Source: Kudoa neothunni
Lineage: Eukaryota; Cnidaria
DNA: 64,000 nt
Assembly: GCA_964304625.1 (NCBI GenBank)
Contig: OZ199838.1
Location: 10,230,001-10,294,000, forward strand
Reading direction: 5' to 3'
The position numbers were made by a program, and so were the translations under genes. A model generated the notes under the pieces. It did not search any database and was not told the origin of the DNA. It saw only the letters and a list, made by a program, of their open reading frames with translations. Shown here piece by piece: positions 25,698 to 38,695 of the stretch (within the stretch, counting starts at the first letter, position 1; every line of letters starts with the position of its first letter).

Positions 25698-26999
25698 TAC
25701 CGGGTTTTGCATTCAAATCTGGACATTATTATTTTTGTGTCTGAATATCCAATGTATTAATGTCTTCGTTTGGCAATTCTAACACATGATTACATATTAA
25801 ATATTAACTACAAAAGGTTTGATAATTATATCGACTAAAGAATGCGCTTCGCCATAAATTAAATTTCAAAAATAGAATAAAATAATATTTAAATTGAACT
25901 ATCAATAAATATATTTATTTTAATCGCGTCCAATTTCTTGGTAAGTATGGCATCTTTCTAAGAATGTTTCGGCGTGTTATGAATAATTATTTAAATTTCG
26001 TTCTGTTACATTATTTGCGAAATTTTTCATCCTTTACAGTAGTTTTCTGGTTCCAGGCAAGGGTCAAGTTCTTCTCACGTTATTTATTTGTGAGAATACC
26101 TCTTCGTGAAGTTTTAAAACGGGAAAATATGTCTGTAGATAATAAATTTCTCATGGATATTTATCATAAAATTCGACATTTTTATGGTGGGACTTAACAT
26201 TGTCCATTACAATGATGAATTCACCTACCCCTAAAATATTCTTGAGTTTACTCTAGAGCTCTTGAAAAATTGTGGTTGACATCGCCAAGTAAAGCCTCAC
26301 AGCTTACCACATTTATTGCGTTAACAGCGAGTATCATGATGATATTTCTTCCATTTCTACTTTGCACACCTGAATTAGATGTTGTTTCAACATGCGAACG
26401 TCCATGAGAGCGTAATAAATGTAGCGAGAACGGGCTCTCATCCATAAAAAGCAAATTTTTCTAGCGAACATCAAGAGGCAGGCTTGTATACCAATTGCCA
26501 TAATTGATGCGTTATGATTTAACCCTGGCACTATTTCCGCTTTTAGGTATAGGACGCGTCATTTCATAAGATATATTCAGGGCATTTAGCCATCTCCAAA
26601 CAGTTGATCTGTGTATTCTCAGATTTAGCTTTTGTATTATCGATTGCAAAGTTATGGTAGAATCATCTATATTAGGTCTAATAGACTTTTCTTTAGATCG
26701 TCAGTCAACGTAATATTTCTACGATCCCCTTTAGATGCCTTTAAAGTCCTTTCTTCAACATTATAGGCTTTTATTATATCACTCACCGTCGAGCGAAGAA
26801 CATTTAGATCTCCAGCGGCTTGTGCCTGGGATTTACCCTTAAAGATCACGGCATCAATTACCATTTCTCGTTACTATGCTCAATTCTACCGGGCGTAGCT
26901 CTAACAATATTCAAGCAACCTGGAGCAACAAACGAAGTTAATTGCAATAATGTCCGGATTTGATTGCAACCTTATCCGAATATGGATGCAAAACCCGTA
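25698..26999 (-). mobile_element. Second Tc1/IS630-like DNA transposon, decayed
   Basis: About 1.3 kb with clear inverted termini. The left end is TACCGGGTTTTGCATTCAAA, then TCTGGACATTATT. The right end, on the minus strand, is TACGGGTTTTGCATCCATAT and, after about 20 extra bases, TCCGGACATTATT. TA borders both ends. The 20-bp difference between the termini is a deletion or duplication within the repeat. Confidence 0.85.
25960..26864 (-). pseudogene. Broken Tc1/IS630-family transposase, second lineage
   Basis: From 26864 leftwards: a helix-turn-helix region (KGKSQAQAAGDLNVLRSTVS), then LFMDESPFSLHLLRSHGRSH carrying the first catalytic acid (MDE). SRNGRNIIMILAVNAINVVS and FIIVMDNVKSHHKNVEF follow, the latter with the second Asp. 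Near 25990-26050 HEEVFSQINNVRR carries the final Glu. The usual LPPYSPFLNPIEE motif is degraded. Pieces lie in different frames with internal stops. The catalytic acids themselves are kept better than in the 8-9 kb copy. Confidence 0.8.
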
Positions 27000-28351
27000 A
27001 GATCTATCTAAATACATTAATTAATATATATACTTTAATAATTTAAAAAAATATTTTAGGCCACATGCTTGAGTAATTCTCACACTGAAAACGTTTTTTA
27101 AGTCTCATCAAATCTAAGTCGTTCTTAATTTATTATGAAAGGACTCCACGATATTTTTATATAAAATTCCTATCTGTAGATATTTAAACTGTGAAATATA
27201 TAATTATAAATCGTGATATTCGGCATGTGAAAACATTTTGATATTTTTCACTCTTTAGGGATAGCTACGTCTATTACTAAGTGCAAGCACTCAGTCTGTT
27301 TCTCTCACGCAATTATCAAAATTTAGACATGAATTTTACAGTCACCTTACAATATCTACATGTATTTTTAGCTAGTAATAGTGTTTGTGAGGCTTTTATC
27401 GACAACATATTTTCATAATGTAAAACATTATTAAAACAGCAAGCCCTTATATTTGTACCATGAAATATTAGAATGAATTTACACTACAATACAATATTTA
27501 TCTTTTATAGATTTCATTGGAAATCTGAGTTATTTACACAAGGTAACAGTGGTGAAATTACTAAAAAATTGATATTTATTTTAAGTAGCTGGCTTAAGAT
27601 GCATTCGTGCCGTCAATTTCGTATCTCTGCTTCGCTCAAGATACTATGAATGGTAATTAATATGAAAATACTGTTATTTTGATCCTCTCTCATTGAATTG
27701 TTTGGGATAAATTTTCATTTAAATGAAAAAAATATACTTACATACCTACAGATAAAAATAATAGGTAGTGCATACTTTCTTAAATTTGAATCGTCGAATC
27801 ATACGAGGCATTGAGAATGCTTATAATTTTATGAAAAAAGCATATGCATTTCACCAATACCTTAGAGATACCTTTTAATTTAATCAATGTTTTTTTTACA
27901 AATTTAAACTCTGAATTCCTTGAGTTACTGAAGTTAATTTGCTATAGTCTCGAATAAACAAAATTGGCTTGCATTTCAGCCAAGCCTCATTCTTTTAGTC
28001 TTAATGCATATAGTCATTTTTATTTGATGTATTTAAATCTAACACTGTACTAATCGACTCAAAGCAAGTTATTGGGATGATTATTTAATTAAATCATCTG
28101 ATATCTAATGGAGGTGAAATGGGTTTTTTAATTTAAAAAATTGCAAAAATAATAACGCATTTAACCCCCTTATTTGAATTTATTTTCTAATTACCTGTTA
28201 GTGTTTATTTAATAGTTCAACCCAATGTAAAAAATATGAATATTACTATAAACGCGTATTCAAGTAAAATAAGAATTGAACTACGACTTCAAGTGAGTTT
28301 TGTGTTGATCTAGGATCTGATATTACAATGATTGTTAAAAGTTTACAATAT
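27000..28351. other. Intergenic, no gene seen
   Basis: AT-rich spacer between the Tc1-like element and the first SLC17 gene. No coding sense or clear repeat was found. Confidence 0.4.
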
Positions 28352-30293
28352 TTAAAGATTTTCCTTTTCTTGTGTTTCAGCTAAAGTGGCGAGATAAATG
28401 GGTGTGAAGGAAGGAGAAGAAAAAGCATACTTCGGGCCCAATCTTGGAGTTTGCTTGTTCCAAATAAAACAAATGGCAGTCCAAATAAAAGAGTGGAACT
28501 TGCGATGATAATAAATGTGTATCGCCACCCAATATAGTTCCCCTACAATACAAAATTAGTTTTTGAGATTATTGTCCTAAATAACGTAGTCTTTTTTAAG
28601 TTTAGCGTTGATCAATTGAACGATAAATCCGACAGTAGAAGCAAAAAAGTTATTGATAGCAACAATTATTCCAGAATATTGTGGTGCCATTTCGATGGCT
28701 GATGTTATAAACCCACTATAATTACAGCCGAGAAAGGACATTGAAACTGTAACCAATATGATAGCGTAAAGCGGTGTGTCCACCGATACATATCCAAGTG
28801 GGAACAGAAACCCACAAGAGCCGAAGAAAGCCAAGCCACTGCTAAATCGTCTAAGTTTAGTTACATCGTACTCCTTTTTAGTGATAAGATAGTCAACTAA
28901 AATGGGATATGCTGAGAGGACAATGAAGTTTCCACAGAATGGAATTACAGCATAATAGACAGCCTATTGAAAGATGAATTTGTTAAATGAAACAAAATGA
29001 TTAGGATTTGGTTTTGATTGGCTAATTTACGTTGTATTAATAGCATAAAAAATTTTAAATGATATCTATAATCATCATTTAATAGCTTCAAAAGCTGGTA
29101 AAATAATTTTCTAAAGAACTATTTTTTAAGCTGGTTTAAAATAATCAAAATTACTTTGTCACTGCTAATCTTGAACACTTCCTTAAGAAACACTGGTAGA
29201 CTCACTAGGAATGTAAAAAATATGGACAATTGGGCAAAGAGAGTAAAAGTTTGAATCCAAACGTATCGACTTATTAATAATTGTTTGAATGGAATTTTCT
29301 AAATGAAAAATAAGCCTATAACAACTTGACCTAGTAAAACCTTAAAAGAATTCTTAGCAGAATCATTTGTAATTGAGAGAGACTTTTGTATCAAGTTTCT
29401 CTCCTTGGGGCTAACCCATGGATGCTTTTGTGGCGAGTCAGCCACCAGCATAGACCAAATTATGGCAGTAAAAAAATTAAACGCGCCTAAATAAGATTTT
29501 AAACCCATGTGGCATTGTAATAAAGAATACCGCTTATATAAAAAAATTCTTTCCATCCATTTGCAAAAAGAGTTGAATTACAAATTAATCCACCAACCAC
29601 ATTAGCAAACGTAATACCAATAAGGTTTCCTTTAAGAACCACAATAATCACTTTGATTAATGAGTATACAAAAATTTACCACCATGTACGATGCTATTGA
29701 TTGTGGTTCTTTCTCTTTTAGGGCTCCATACCCCAACTAAAAGATTTTTTGAGGGGAATAATGGTCCCTTTAATTAGATTCAGATGTAAGAACATTAACG
29801 GTCACGATAGATTATAATAATATTAATGGAACAAGGTAAAATACCGATAAAAATCCCAACACAGCTCTAATAATAGATAATGAGATGAGACCATATGGTT
29901 CGACAAGCGGGCATATCAACACCAACAACCCACTTAAAATCAAACAGACGGTGGTAACATGTTTAGGACCAAAATAAAACGTAAGTAATCCTCCCGAAAG
30001 TTGGCCAACAACATATCCATAGAAATATGACGCCAACAATTTATCTAAGTTACACGTAATTAGTTGCATTAATGAACAAAATGAAACTTTTAGCTGTCGG
30101 TGTCCATTGGTAGCTCTTTTCAGTATTCTAGAGACAAACTCACTATCACATTAAAAAATAGCATTATAACGTCGTTATTTGATTGGTTTTCAGAAAATTT
30201 AAGGACGGCCACAGTCATGTTGACTCTGGTTTGAAAAAAGGCCACCATATTCAACCAAATGGCAAATACCACCAAATAACGGATGTTATTCAT
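28352..30293 (-). CDS. SLC17-type anion transporter, copy 1
   Basis: A major-facilitator membrane transporter of the SLC17 group (sialin, VGLUT and type I phosphate transporters). Pieces in order: YLVVFAIWLNMVAFFQTRVN (TM1), LLASYFYGYVVGQLSGG, YFGPKH, GPLFPSKNLLVGVW, LIGITFANVVGGLICNST, then VADSPQKHPWVSPKERNLI, which is the family's DSP..HP.IS signature. WIQTFTLFAQLSIFFTF and IEMAPQYSGIIVAINNFFAS come next. A short last exon (TETQEKENL) gives the stop at 28352. Most introns are 40-70 bp. The junction after codons for MLFFN, near 30130-30155, is odd: keeping frame needs an intron of only 16-22 bp, or the copy is damaged there. Substrate cannot be predicted. Confidence 0.8.
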
Positions 30294-33149
30294 TGAGTGT
30301 TCTTAGAGTGGTACCTCGCTATATTACAATTTATAGGTTTCGTTTATAGCCTTGTGTCTTAATCCCTAAAGCTGTATTTAGCATAATAATCTGCCATATT
30401 AGCAACCAAAATGTGGATTTGACTGCAGTTTAAGAACAATAATTGGAATATATTTAACTTGAGGAGAGTTACTGTTCCATTATTGTGAACAAAAATCAAA
30501 ATATTAAAATTTATTTATGTAAAACATACAAGAAACTCTAAAAATAGATTGTTTGAATTCACACGATTTGTGTTTTGCTGTAAATGAAAGCTTTTTAACG
30601 CCAACCAACGTAGGCCGTATCAAAATAATAAAATTATCTAAATATTATTGAGATATATTCAGTCGTATATCTTACATAATATTAACTTTATATTCCGGAG
30701 ATGAAATTATGTCCTTATTCTCATTTTTGCAGTGTGTCAGAATCATCATAGTATAAGTTCAATAAAAAGGGGATTTACACTCTGCTAGCAAATAAACAGA
30801 TCATTAAATAAAAGGGAACCTCGATTAGCAGGAATTTGATTTGTAGCGAGATAGGGTTTCTATTATTCGGGGTTTACGATAGAGAGACTACTAACCAATT
30901 ATACTCAAATCATTATTTCTATATAATCATTGTAGCTCCATAATAGGTTAAAGTGAAGAAGACACCAACGGGGGCGATCAAACATTAATTTTTATCCTGA
31001 AAATCAATTAATTATAATTGCCATTATTGGAAAGCTGGGCGGCAATGTAACATCACTGGATATCATTCACATGTCTCGATGTAAAGACCTTACATCAATG
31101 GCTTTAATCGCTAATAAAAGTGACAAAAAATTATAATATCTGTGCGCATTAATATGAAAAATTAAATTAGTGAGTGTAATGTCAAAATCTGTGTTTCCCT
31201 ACACGGGATGTGAGAGACTAGTACTGGGGGTGAGGGAGTCATTCTAGAATAAATTTAAAAATTAATCTTAATATATTCATTTCGTAATTTTCGTGAATCT
31301 CCGTTTATATCATCTAAGGACGTCATGCGTGTAATAATATTATTGGTTGTTTTGTCATCAATTTGTTTCTGTTCAAAAGATGAGATATGAAAAAATTTAA
31401 AACTTTTAATTTGTTTTACTTAATTCTACGAAATGGGACAGTAAAACAATAGTTTATATGAAGCCTATTCAACCTATAAAGTCTATCACTCGCTATTTTC
31501 ATGTAAAATCGTAACTGCGTTGTTTTTTAAAGTAACAAATTTTTATGCTTATGTTGTAATTAAGTTGTCGGCATTTTTATCTGTTTAGAAATAATCTGGA
31601 TCCTTAAAACGAGAACTACAATGAGATTTAAACTTTTTTCCGTCTAAATTTAAGACCCATCATTTATTTGTATATCCTTTATTATGTTACATTTGAAGTT
31701 TTATGCTCGAATTTGTACCAGGCCTCTGATATGAGTTTTGACTAAATTGTCTTTAAAAATTTTGGTACAACAAAAATCAGAGCATTCATTTATACACTTA
31801 AATAAATGAATGTCAATTCTAATAGAATAAGTAGTTATTTTTATACAGGTACATTAAGAAGGCATCTGTTTTGAATTTTCTTAAACCCATCGCCACAATG
31901 CTTAAATAACATGACTCAAAATAGAATAAGGAATTCGCTACGTTTTTCCACACAAGATGGTATATGAGGCAGGCTTCTCGATTTTATCGTATACAAATAA
32001 AATGTATTGGGATTTCTTGAACCCTCAAACAATTTACAAGTATCATTTCCCAACAATATTCCATGCTTTGAATTACTTATCAAAAACCGGCGAGAGCGAG
32101 AAAGCCGTCGAATCAATTAAACGTTAAATAACATTTTTTTTTAAATGGTGAGTTTTTTGTGAATTATATGGATTGGCTATAATTATTTGGCATATCTAAA
32201 TTGCTCCTTTAATTACAGAATTTAATCAAGCCATTATAATTTTTATTAGTATAATCTAGTATTACTTTTTATAAGTTTTTTGTTTCTAGTATTTTGGAAT
32301 AAACATAATAACATTTTTTAGTTAGAATCGTTTATTACTTTACATAAAAATGATATATTCAAGAAAGAATAAATAATAGCTACAATCGTTGAGTGTTAAG
32401 TCACGGGACAGGAAAAGATATATTTTCTATTTCAATAATGCGTAGAAAATTGAGTTGATCAAACAAATTTTATTTCAATTGATGCATTTTAAAAATAATA
32501 AAAAGCATAATTTTAAAACGGTTTCGTATAGTTATTATTATTTTTGCATTTAAATAATAGTTAAAATTAAGCCTCGACTTTCACATGGAGGAGGGAGTGC
32601 GAAATGAGCGGGGAAATTAGCATGGAGTACGAGTGTAAAATTTGTAGGGAACCATTGGTCTAAATGATTATACTTAAAATCTCGTAGGGTTTTCTCAACA
32701 TTTTGTTAACAAAACTTGTCATTATTGAAAGCACCTAGAATTGGAACCAAACAATCGGTTTTAAATTGAAATACAATTAAGCAAAGTTTTTTCTTCCTAC
32801 CATTTTATGTGTATATTTTCAATAAATTATAAGAAAGATAAGGATAAAAAATAAATTTTGACATTAAAAATATAGCATTAACATAATACAACAACAGAAT
32901 GATATTGTAGAGCGGAATTAACTAATAACTAAAAATTTGACGAAACAACTTTCCGTACAATTTCTTCACCTCATAATCTTTTATTTGCATCTTAGATTTA
33001 TGGGGGATAATTTTGGTACAGGTCTTCAAAGGTATAACCAGTGTAGCTTAATAACTTTTCAACCAGGTTGGAAATTGGTAGAATAATCCTTGGGTCCATA
33101 TAATGAGGAATTTTAATCGATTATTCCAATTTTCGTTTTCTTGGGTTAT
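30294..33149. other. Spacer between duplicated SLC17 genes, left part
   Basis: AT-rich, no conserved frame. The 66-residue frame at 31916-32116 has no recognisable sense. Confidence 0.4.
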
Positions 33150-35190
33150 TTAAACCAAAATTACCTGATTCAATAAGAGTCTCATTTTCTTCTATTGAAT
33201 TAAGTTCGGCTAATTTTATGCTAAACAAGGCATCTTTCTCGTCAGAAATTAGTTCATCAATTCTATCCTCTTGAATTTTGAACAAACCGGTTTCAAAATT
33301 CTTTGAATGTATAATGTTCGTATTTTAACTCAGAAATCCATTAAACATTGGATATTCTTCAATAACTTCATCGAACAAATATCTCGCATCTGCTATGGTA
33401 GTATCAGCTCTATGCAAAGTCAAAGTTATTCGATGGAACTTTTTTAGATGGTTATACAACATAGAAATTTCTAAATTTCCCCTTGGAGTTAAAAGATAGT
33501 CCATCATACTCTTTTCGCGGGAAAAAGCGAGTTCAGCTATATAAAATTTTATCTTCTCTTATCAGCCAGCCATCTCAGCTATACTGAATAATCTATTTTC
33601 ATTTTTAAGAAAAAGTCTCAAATTAGTAAATGGCCCCAATAATCCACAACATTTTAGATTTAGATCATTTTTTCTAACCTAATTTGTTATCATTTCTCTA
33701 AGACTTATGTCAAATAAAAAGGAAATACTAAAGATAATAATGGATAACTCTGAGAAACCATTCCTCATTGATATTTTATTTACACCATCCTCATCTAAAC
33801 AAGCAAAGATATCACAATATATAAAGAGATTTTAATTTAATGAAAATAACCCATTTTCTAAAAACTAGAATGTTTTTTTTTAATCTTAACGCCAGTGCAT
33901 ATGAAGTGCGTGTATCACTGCTTACGCTTGCTGGGTGAATTTAGAGATACCGTATCTTGAATTATTTCATCTTTATACATGCCATTATAAATTAAATATG
34001 TATGTTTTTGATAGTATAAAACAGACTTAGAAACCTCCAAAATACAATATGCAAGGAACGCAAATTTTTCCGTTCACGCATACGCTTGACCAAACTTTCT
34101 TCAACTGAAATCACAATATCTGAAAAGAAAATGTTGGTCGCTCATTTTTTATATTAATCAAAATTCGAGTTTTATATATAAGCTTATATATTTACATCAG
34201 AGATCAATTATTTTTTAATAAATAGTTTATTGATATGCAAACGCGCGCGGATTTTGCTATTGGACCAATCATGTTTACTAGGTCGTTCCTTTAGTTTTAT
34301 TTCATTTAAAGAAATATTAAAATTATATTATTAAATTTTATATAATGTATGGAATTATTTATGATTAATAGTAACTAATAATTAAATGCGTATATAAAAT
34401 ATATCTTGAGGATGTAAATAAGCTTAGGTGTATGTCCAACAAATTGACATAAAATATTGTAGAGTATAATTATCGATATTTCATGAATGCCGTACGTTGA
34501 AGTTGCACCTAATCTTCAAGATATGGTGTCTGGATAGTATGAACCAAAAATTATATGAAATATGTAATTATTTTCTACCTATATTACATTAGAAATGAAA
34601 ATAATTTATCATAATTTTCCATAGGTTACTTTCAGGAATATTGAGTATTGAGCAACTTTACAACAAAAATTAGCTTAGCGGTTATGTAACGTTTAAAAGA
34701 AGAAAATCGAATAAGATCGTAGATAGGTCTATATTTTTGATTACTGATCTAAATTTCCGTTATTTTGAAATCCATAGATTGTTCGAGAGAAATTTTTTTT
34801 GCCTTTTATTCTCTGACATTTTGTATCGTTTGCAGTACCAATACTTGTGTGTTGGATTAACGCTAATGAACTGGCATTTAAAGTAACTCGATTCAAGACA
34901 AATGTCACAACTAATTGCTGAATCACCATTTGACAAATTTGTTTTTCAGATATTGCACCTATATCCAACAGTTGTTTTTTTGCTTTATAATCTGTTTAAG
35001 GTTGAATAGAGCATCTTTGTTAAAATAAGTGAATATCTTATCTAATTGAATTCTCGGATAAAGTATCCCATCAGTTACGTTATCCAACAAAACTTCCACG
35101 TCTTTTTCCTCAACTGTAACCTTTCTATTAATAACCTTAACAGCGAGATCTGTATTAACAAACCAACCAAGAATTTCTGAAAAGAATTAT
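33150..35190 (-). pseudogene. hAT-like transposase remnant
   Basis: Coding-like fragments on the minus strand in several frames. From the right: DLAVKVINRKVTVEEKDVEV and ILYPRIQLDKIFTYFNKD at 34980-35170. ISEKQICQMVIQQLVVTFVL lies at 34741-34968. RITLTLHRADTTIADARYLF with DEVIEEYP lies at 33325-33507. FETGLFKIQEDRIDELISDE lies at 33180-33300. The RADTTIADARYLFDEVIEEYP segment resembles a recurrent region of hAT-like and BED-type transposases. The family call is by memory only, and stops and gaps break the frame. The gap at 33520-34740 probably holds inserted sequence. Confidence 0.45.
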
Positions 35191-35739
35191 ATCATTCCTG
35201 TTAATAATAGAACTGCTCAAAATATTTTTTTTCTCTGTTAAATTAAAAAACTATTTGATGTAATAAGGCGATATTTATGTTCCTATTAATGTGGTAAACG
35301 AGCCTTTAGGACAATCTTTGTGTTTCATTCTAATTGGAGAACTAATTCTGAAACAAACATAAACCAATAAATATCTTATGTGAAACCCGAGATCTTATTA
35401 TTTATAACGATGTCGTCATTCATCTTTTAGAATATTATTATTCTCAACAACGTTAACATCAGCACTCTCATAACTTGCACTAGTATCCATTACGCAGATA
35501 TTATCACGTTAAAGCACCCACGCGCGTTGGAGTATTACAGACTCAAAATATATGTATAAATTGAATATTTGAAAATAAATATTAAAATTTAAACGCAAGT
35601 GTTACAAATAATTGTTTAATAACAGTTATTCGCGTGAAAATATTATTTTCATATAATCACATAATTTCAGATTTAATTGACATTATGTCCTTCAGATAAA
35701 AAAACGTATATCGTATTTATAATGTTATTAAATGTTACT

Positions 35740-35785
35740 TTAACCCTTCCGGGATGAAGCGGGGTAGTTTGTGCACCCCATTGTA
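35740..35785. repeat. Solitary piggyBac-like terminus
   Basis: TTAACCCTTCCGGGATGAAG followed by GCGGGGTAGTTTGTGCACCCC. A TTAA-CCC start and a nearby CCCC block are the usual piggyBac end. No adjacent transposase was found. Confidence 0.4.
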
Positions 35786-36218
35786 TGTATTTGTTAAAAT
35801 TTTCCTCATAAAATTTTAAAGAACCATATTTGGCTTTGCGTAATCTTCCAACATAATTAATGCTTCGTATATATTAGAAAATATTTTTTATATCCTTTAA
35901 ATTAAACATAGATAAGGCATCTTTAAATTTGAAGTTATTTATTTTTGTGTTAATAATATTTTCTAATGCTTTTAAATAATATTTTTATTATAAAAAAATA
36001 ATAACAAATATCCAACAAGGTTTTAGAATATAAATAAAAGGCGACTGAGCCCAATAACAGTTAGTCCTTAATTGTCACCGACGGAGCCCCATGGATTATC
36101 GTATTAATATGAGATTGTCCAGAAAGTCGCGTGAATCACGTTTTAATCATTCAGGTTTGTAAGTGTATGCTGATTTGTGAAAAATTTTGCAAAAAATTAA
36201 TATTTCTATAGAAAAAAT
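35786..36218. other. Spacer, no gene seen
   Basis: AT-rich sequence between the piggyBac-like terminus and the 0.9-kb inverted-repeat element. Confidence 0.4.
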
Positions 36219-37122
36219 GGGTTAAAGTTCAGTCCCTCCCCCTTCGGCGTCCGCCGGTTACTCGCCATCGGTACTAATCGGGTCACGTTTCACAGCATAT
36301 AAACCCAATAAAATCTAGTTTACTTTAGTTGGACGTAATTAAACAAAACATATCAATTAAAAAAATATAATATGTATTATTTTAAATGTTAACAAATTAT
36401 AAAATAAGGTGTCAATTTATGTGCAAAACAATATAATATGATAAAGTTAATATATGTTTTTATCATTAAATTTGAGAATTATCTATAAACGAATATTTTG
36501 GATAGTATTATAAATATTATTGATTAATTATGGATTTTATTTGTTATTTTTTAAAAAATATATAAACTAAAACAACATGTTGACTCATGATATTTGTATC
36601 TTAATATAATTTTAATAGTTTTTAGATTGATAAAAATCACATATCATGCCATTTCTTTTTTAATCGTATCCTAATAAGACTATGTTGATGTAAAATAATC
36701 TCTTTTAACTTAATTTTCGGAATATTTTGTTATTTTATACAAAAACTTTAATTATTTGATAAATATATATATATATATATAATCATTCTAAAAATAATAG
36801 GTTAACACTTACCACTAATTAAAATAAACTTAACAATGCCGTAATTTACTAAAGACATAATTATATAGATTTTTACAATAAAATAAAATCTACAAAATAT
36901 AAATATGTTTAATTGTTCCTAGGAGAAAGTTTCATTGGACCTCCACAGGAACAAACAATTGATGTTGGTAGCAAGTCAAGTTGCTGGAAAAAAATAATTA
37001 AATTTTCATAATTGAAGATTGCAGGAAGCATACTCCGGAAAATGTAAACAGCCAGAACCCCGATTAGTACCGATGGCGGGTAACCGGCGGACGCCGAAAG
37101 GGGAGGAACTGAACTTTAACCC
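36219..37122. mobile_element. 0.9-kb MITE with 64-bp GC-rich inverted repeats
   Basis: 36219-36282 and 37059-37122 are inverted repeats of 64 bp that differ at about three positions by eye. They start GGGTTAAAGTTCAG and carry CGGCGTCCGCCGGTTAC. The ends are GC-rich and the middle is very AT-rich with an (AT)n run at 36764-36781. No coding frame lies inside. The near-identical ends imply a recent insertion compared with the other elements here. Superfamily not recognised; the target duplication is not obvious. Confidence 0.85.
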
Positions 37123-37189
37123 ACTACTACTTTATATATGTATCGATTTCTTTTAAATTTTAATGTGATGGGGAGCTTTATTCAATGAT

Positions 37190-37302
37190 ATGAACAGTTT
37201 AAACTAATAAACAAAATATTTCGAAAAATGAGGGCACGGAACTTTTTTTCAAGAGAAAGTGGGGAGCGATGGAACAAAAGTTTGGAAACACTGCTATAGC
37301 AA
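37190..37302. mobile_element. hAT-type terminus, same family as the one at 658
   Basis: On the minus strand from 37302: CAGTGTTTCCAAACTTTTGT, then a CGCTCCCC block and GAAAAAAAGTTCCGTGCC. The 658 end has the same order. Its partner end was not found. Confidence 0.55.
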
Positions 37303-37904
37303 TTACTAATATGATTTATACACCTTGAATGTAAAATTGAAGTCATTATCCTCATCTGTTTTTTTCAAAGATTTACATTATATATTATTATCCCTCGAGA
37401 AGCTTCATCTTTATTCTTATATTCAGGATGTATTCTCTCTGTGTCCTTGGTTTGCAAAGTTAATGATTTTTATCCCATATTTTAATTGATAAAGCTAAAT
37501 AATCATCTTAAAATTATTATTAAAATTATCTGATAGTGTTTAGATTAATCGTAATGAATACATCACAAATTATTATATCAAGCTTTATGGTTGTGATAAA
37601 TTTTCTAATCCTAATGTGATATCCCGACTGAATAAAATTCTAATACTGTAATTGAATATTGAAGTAAATCTTCAAATTAAAAACAAACATTTTTGGATAC
37701 ATGATTTATTCAAGCTAATAAGTTATAGCTTCACATATCAAAGTTTTCCTAGGGTAATTTCGTTTTAAAGCAATTTTGACTACAAAAATGAATGTCTTTA
37801 AATTATCATGAAATAGAATAAAACTAAAATTGCAGGAAATATATACGAATTTATTGAAAAATTTTCAAAGCATAGATCTTTTTGGGATCATTGACTTAAA
37901 CCAA

Positions 37905-38440
37905 AGATTCTCAAAGTAGATTCCACTGGGCTACAATGAAAAGTAATAGTTAATCATAACATGAGAAATTGGAATTGATCGCGTCTTATGACGTTAGTGA
38001 ATTTTCACCGATGGTTAGAGTTGGCAACATTGGTGATAGACGACTTTTATCGGTTACCTAGGTTCCAACGCACCTGCAGGAAGATTGTGCTGCTTTGCTT
38101 TTAACAAAATCATTTCATCTATTCGACAAATTGTTTTGACTATTTGAAAACCCTACAATAGATCGATACTTGAAAAAAATAAGTACAATAACATATCCTA
38201 AAGAAGACAGAAATAGATGAACTTAAAAATTAGGTATCCGCAAGTGTTAATTCTTAAAACACAGAATATGTGTCCAACTTACTGTGTGTTTAAATATAAT
38301 ATTTATTATATTTTAATAAATAGTAGTGCATTAACGTTTGTTGAACAAACCTTAATGGGTTAATTTGGATAAGAGTTCCGTTATGTCACAAAAAAGGGAA
38401 AATAGTTCCAATGCAAAAAGAGTTTGAGAACCACTAATTT
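37905..38440. mobile_element. hAT/Charlie-like MITE
   Basis: CAAAGATTCTCAAAGTAGAT at 37902-37921 faces AAAGAGTTTGAGAACCACTA at 38410-38430, whose complement is the common hAT end TAGTGGTTCTCAAACT. Flanks ACTTAAAC and ATTTAAGC could be a decayed 8-bp target duplication. No transposase inside. Confidence 0.55.
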
Positions 38441-38695
38441 AAGCAATAACAATAAAGAAGGAAAAAAGGAAATTAGATGGGAATGAAACAACTTAAAAAT
38501 AAGCACCACCTAAAAAGTCATCTGACACGTCAATTAAAATATCGTTGATATTCTCAATCAAAACAAAGATAATCTCGTATTTAAAATGCGATAAAAAGAA
38601 TTTATATAATATCGGACAATAAATGAATAAATTTATTCCACCGAATCAGTGTGTTATATATATAGCGAATGAACACAGGAATAGTCGAAAGAAGA

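Noticed and set aside
25964-26197. 77-residue plus-strand open frame
   Set aside because: Antisense to the C-terminal part of the second Tc1-like transposase relic.
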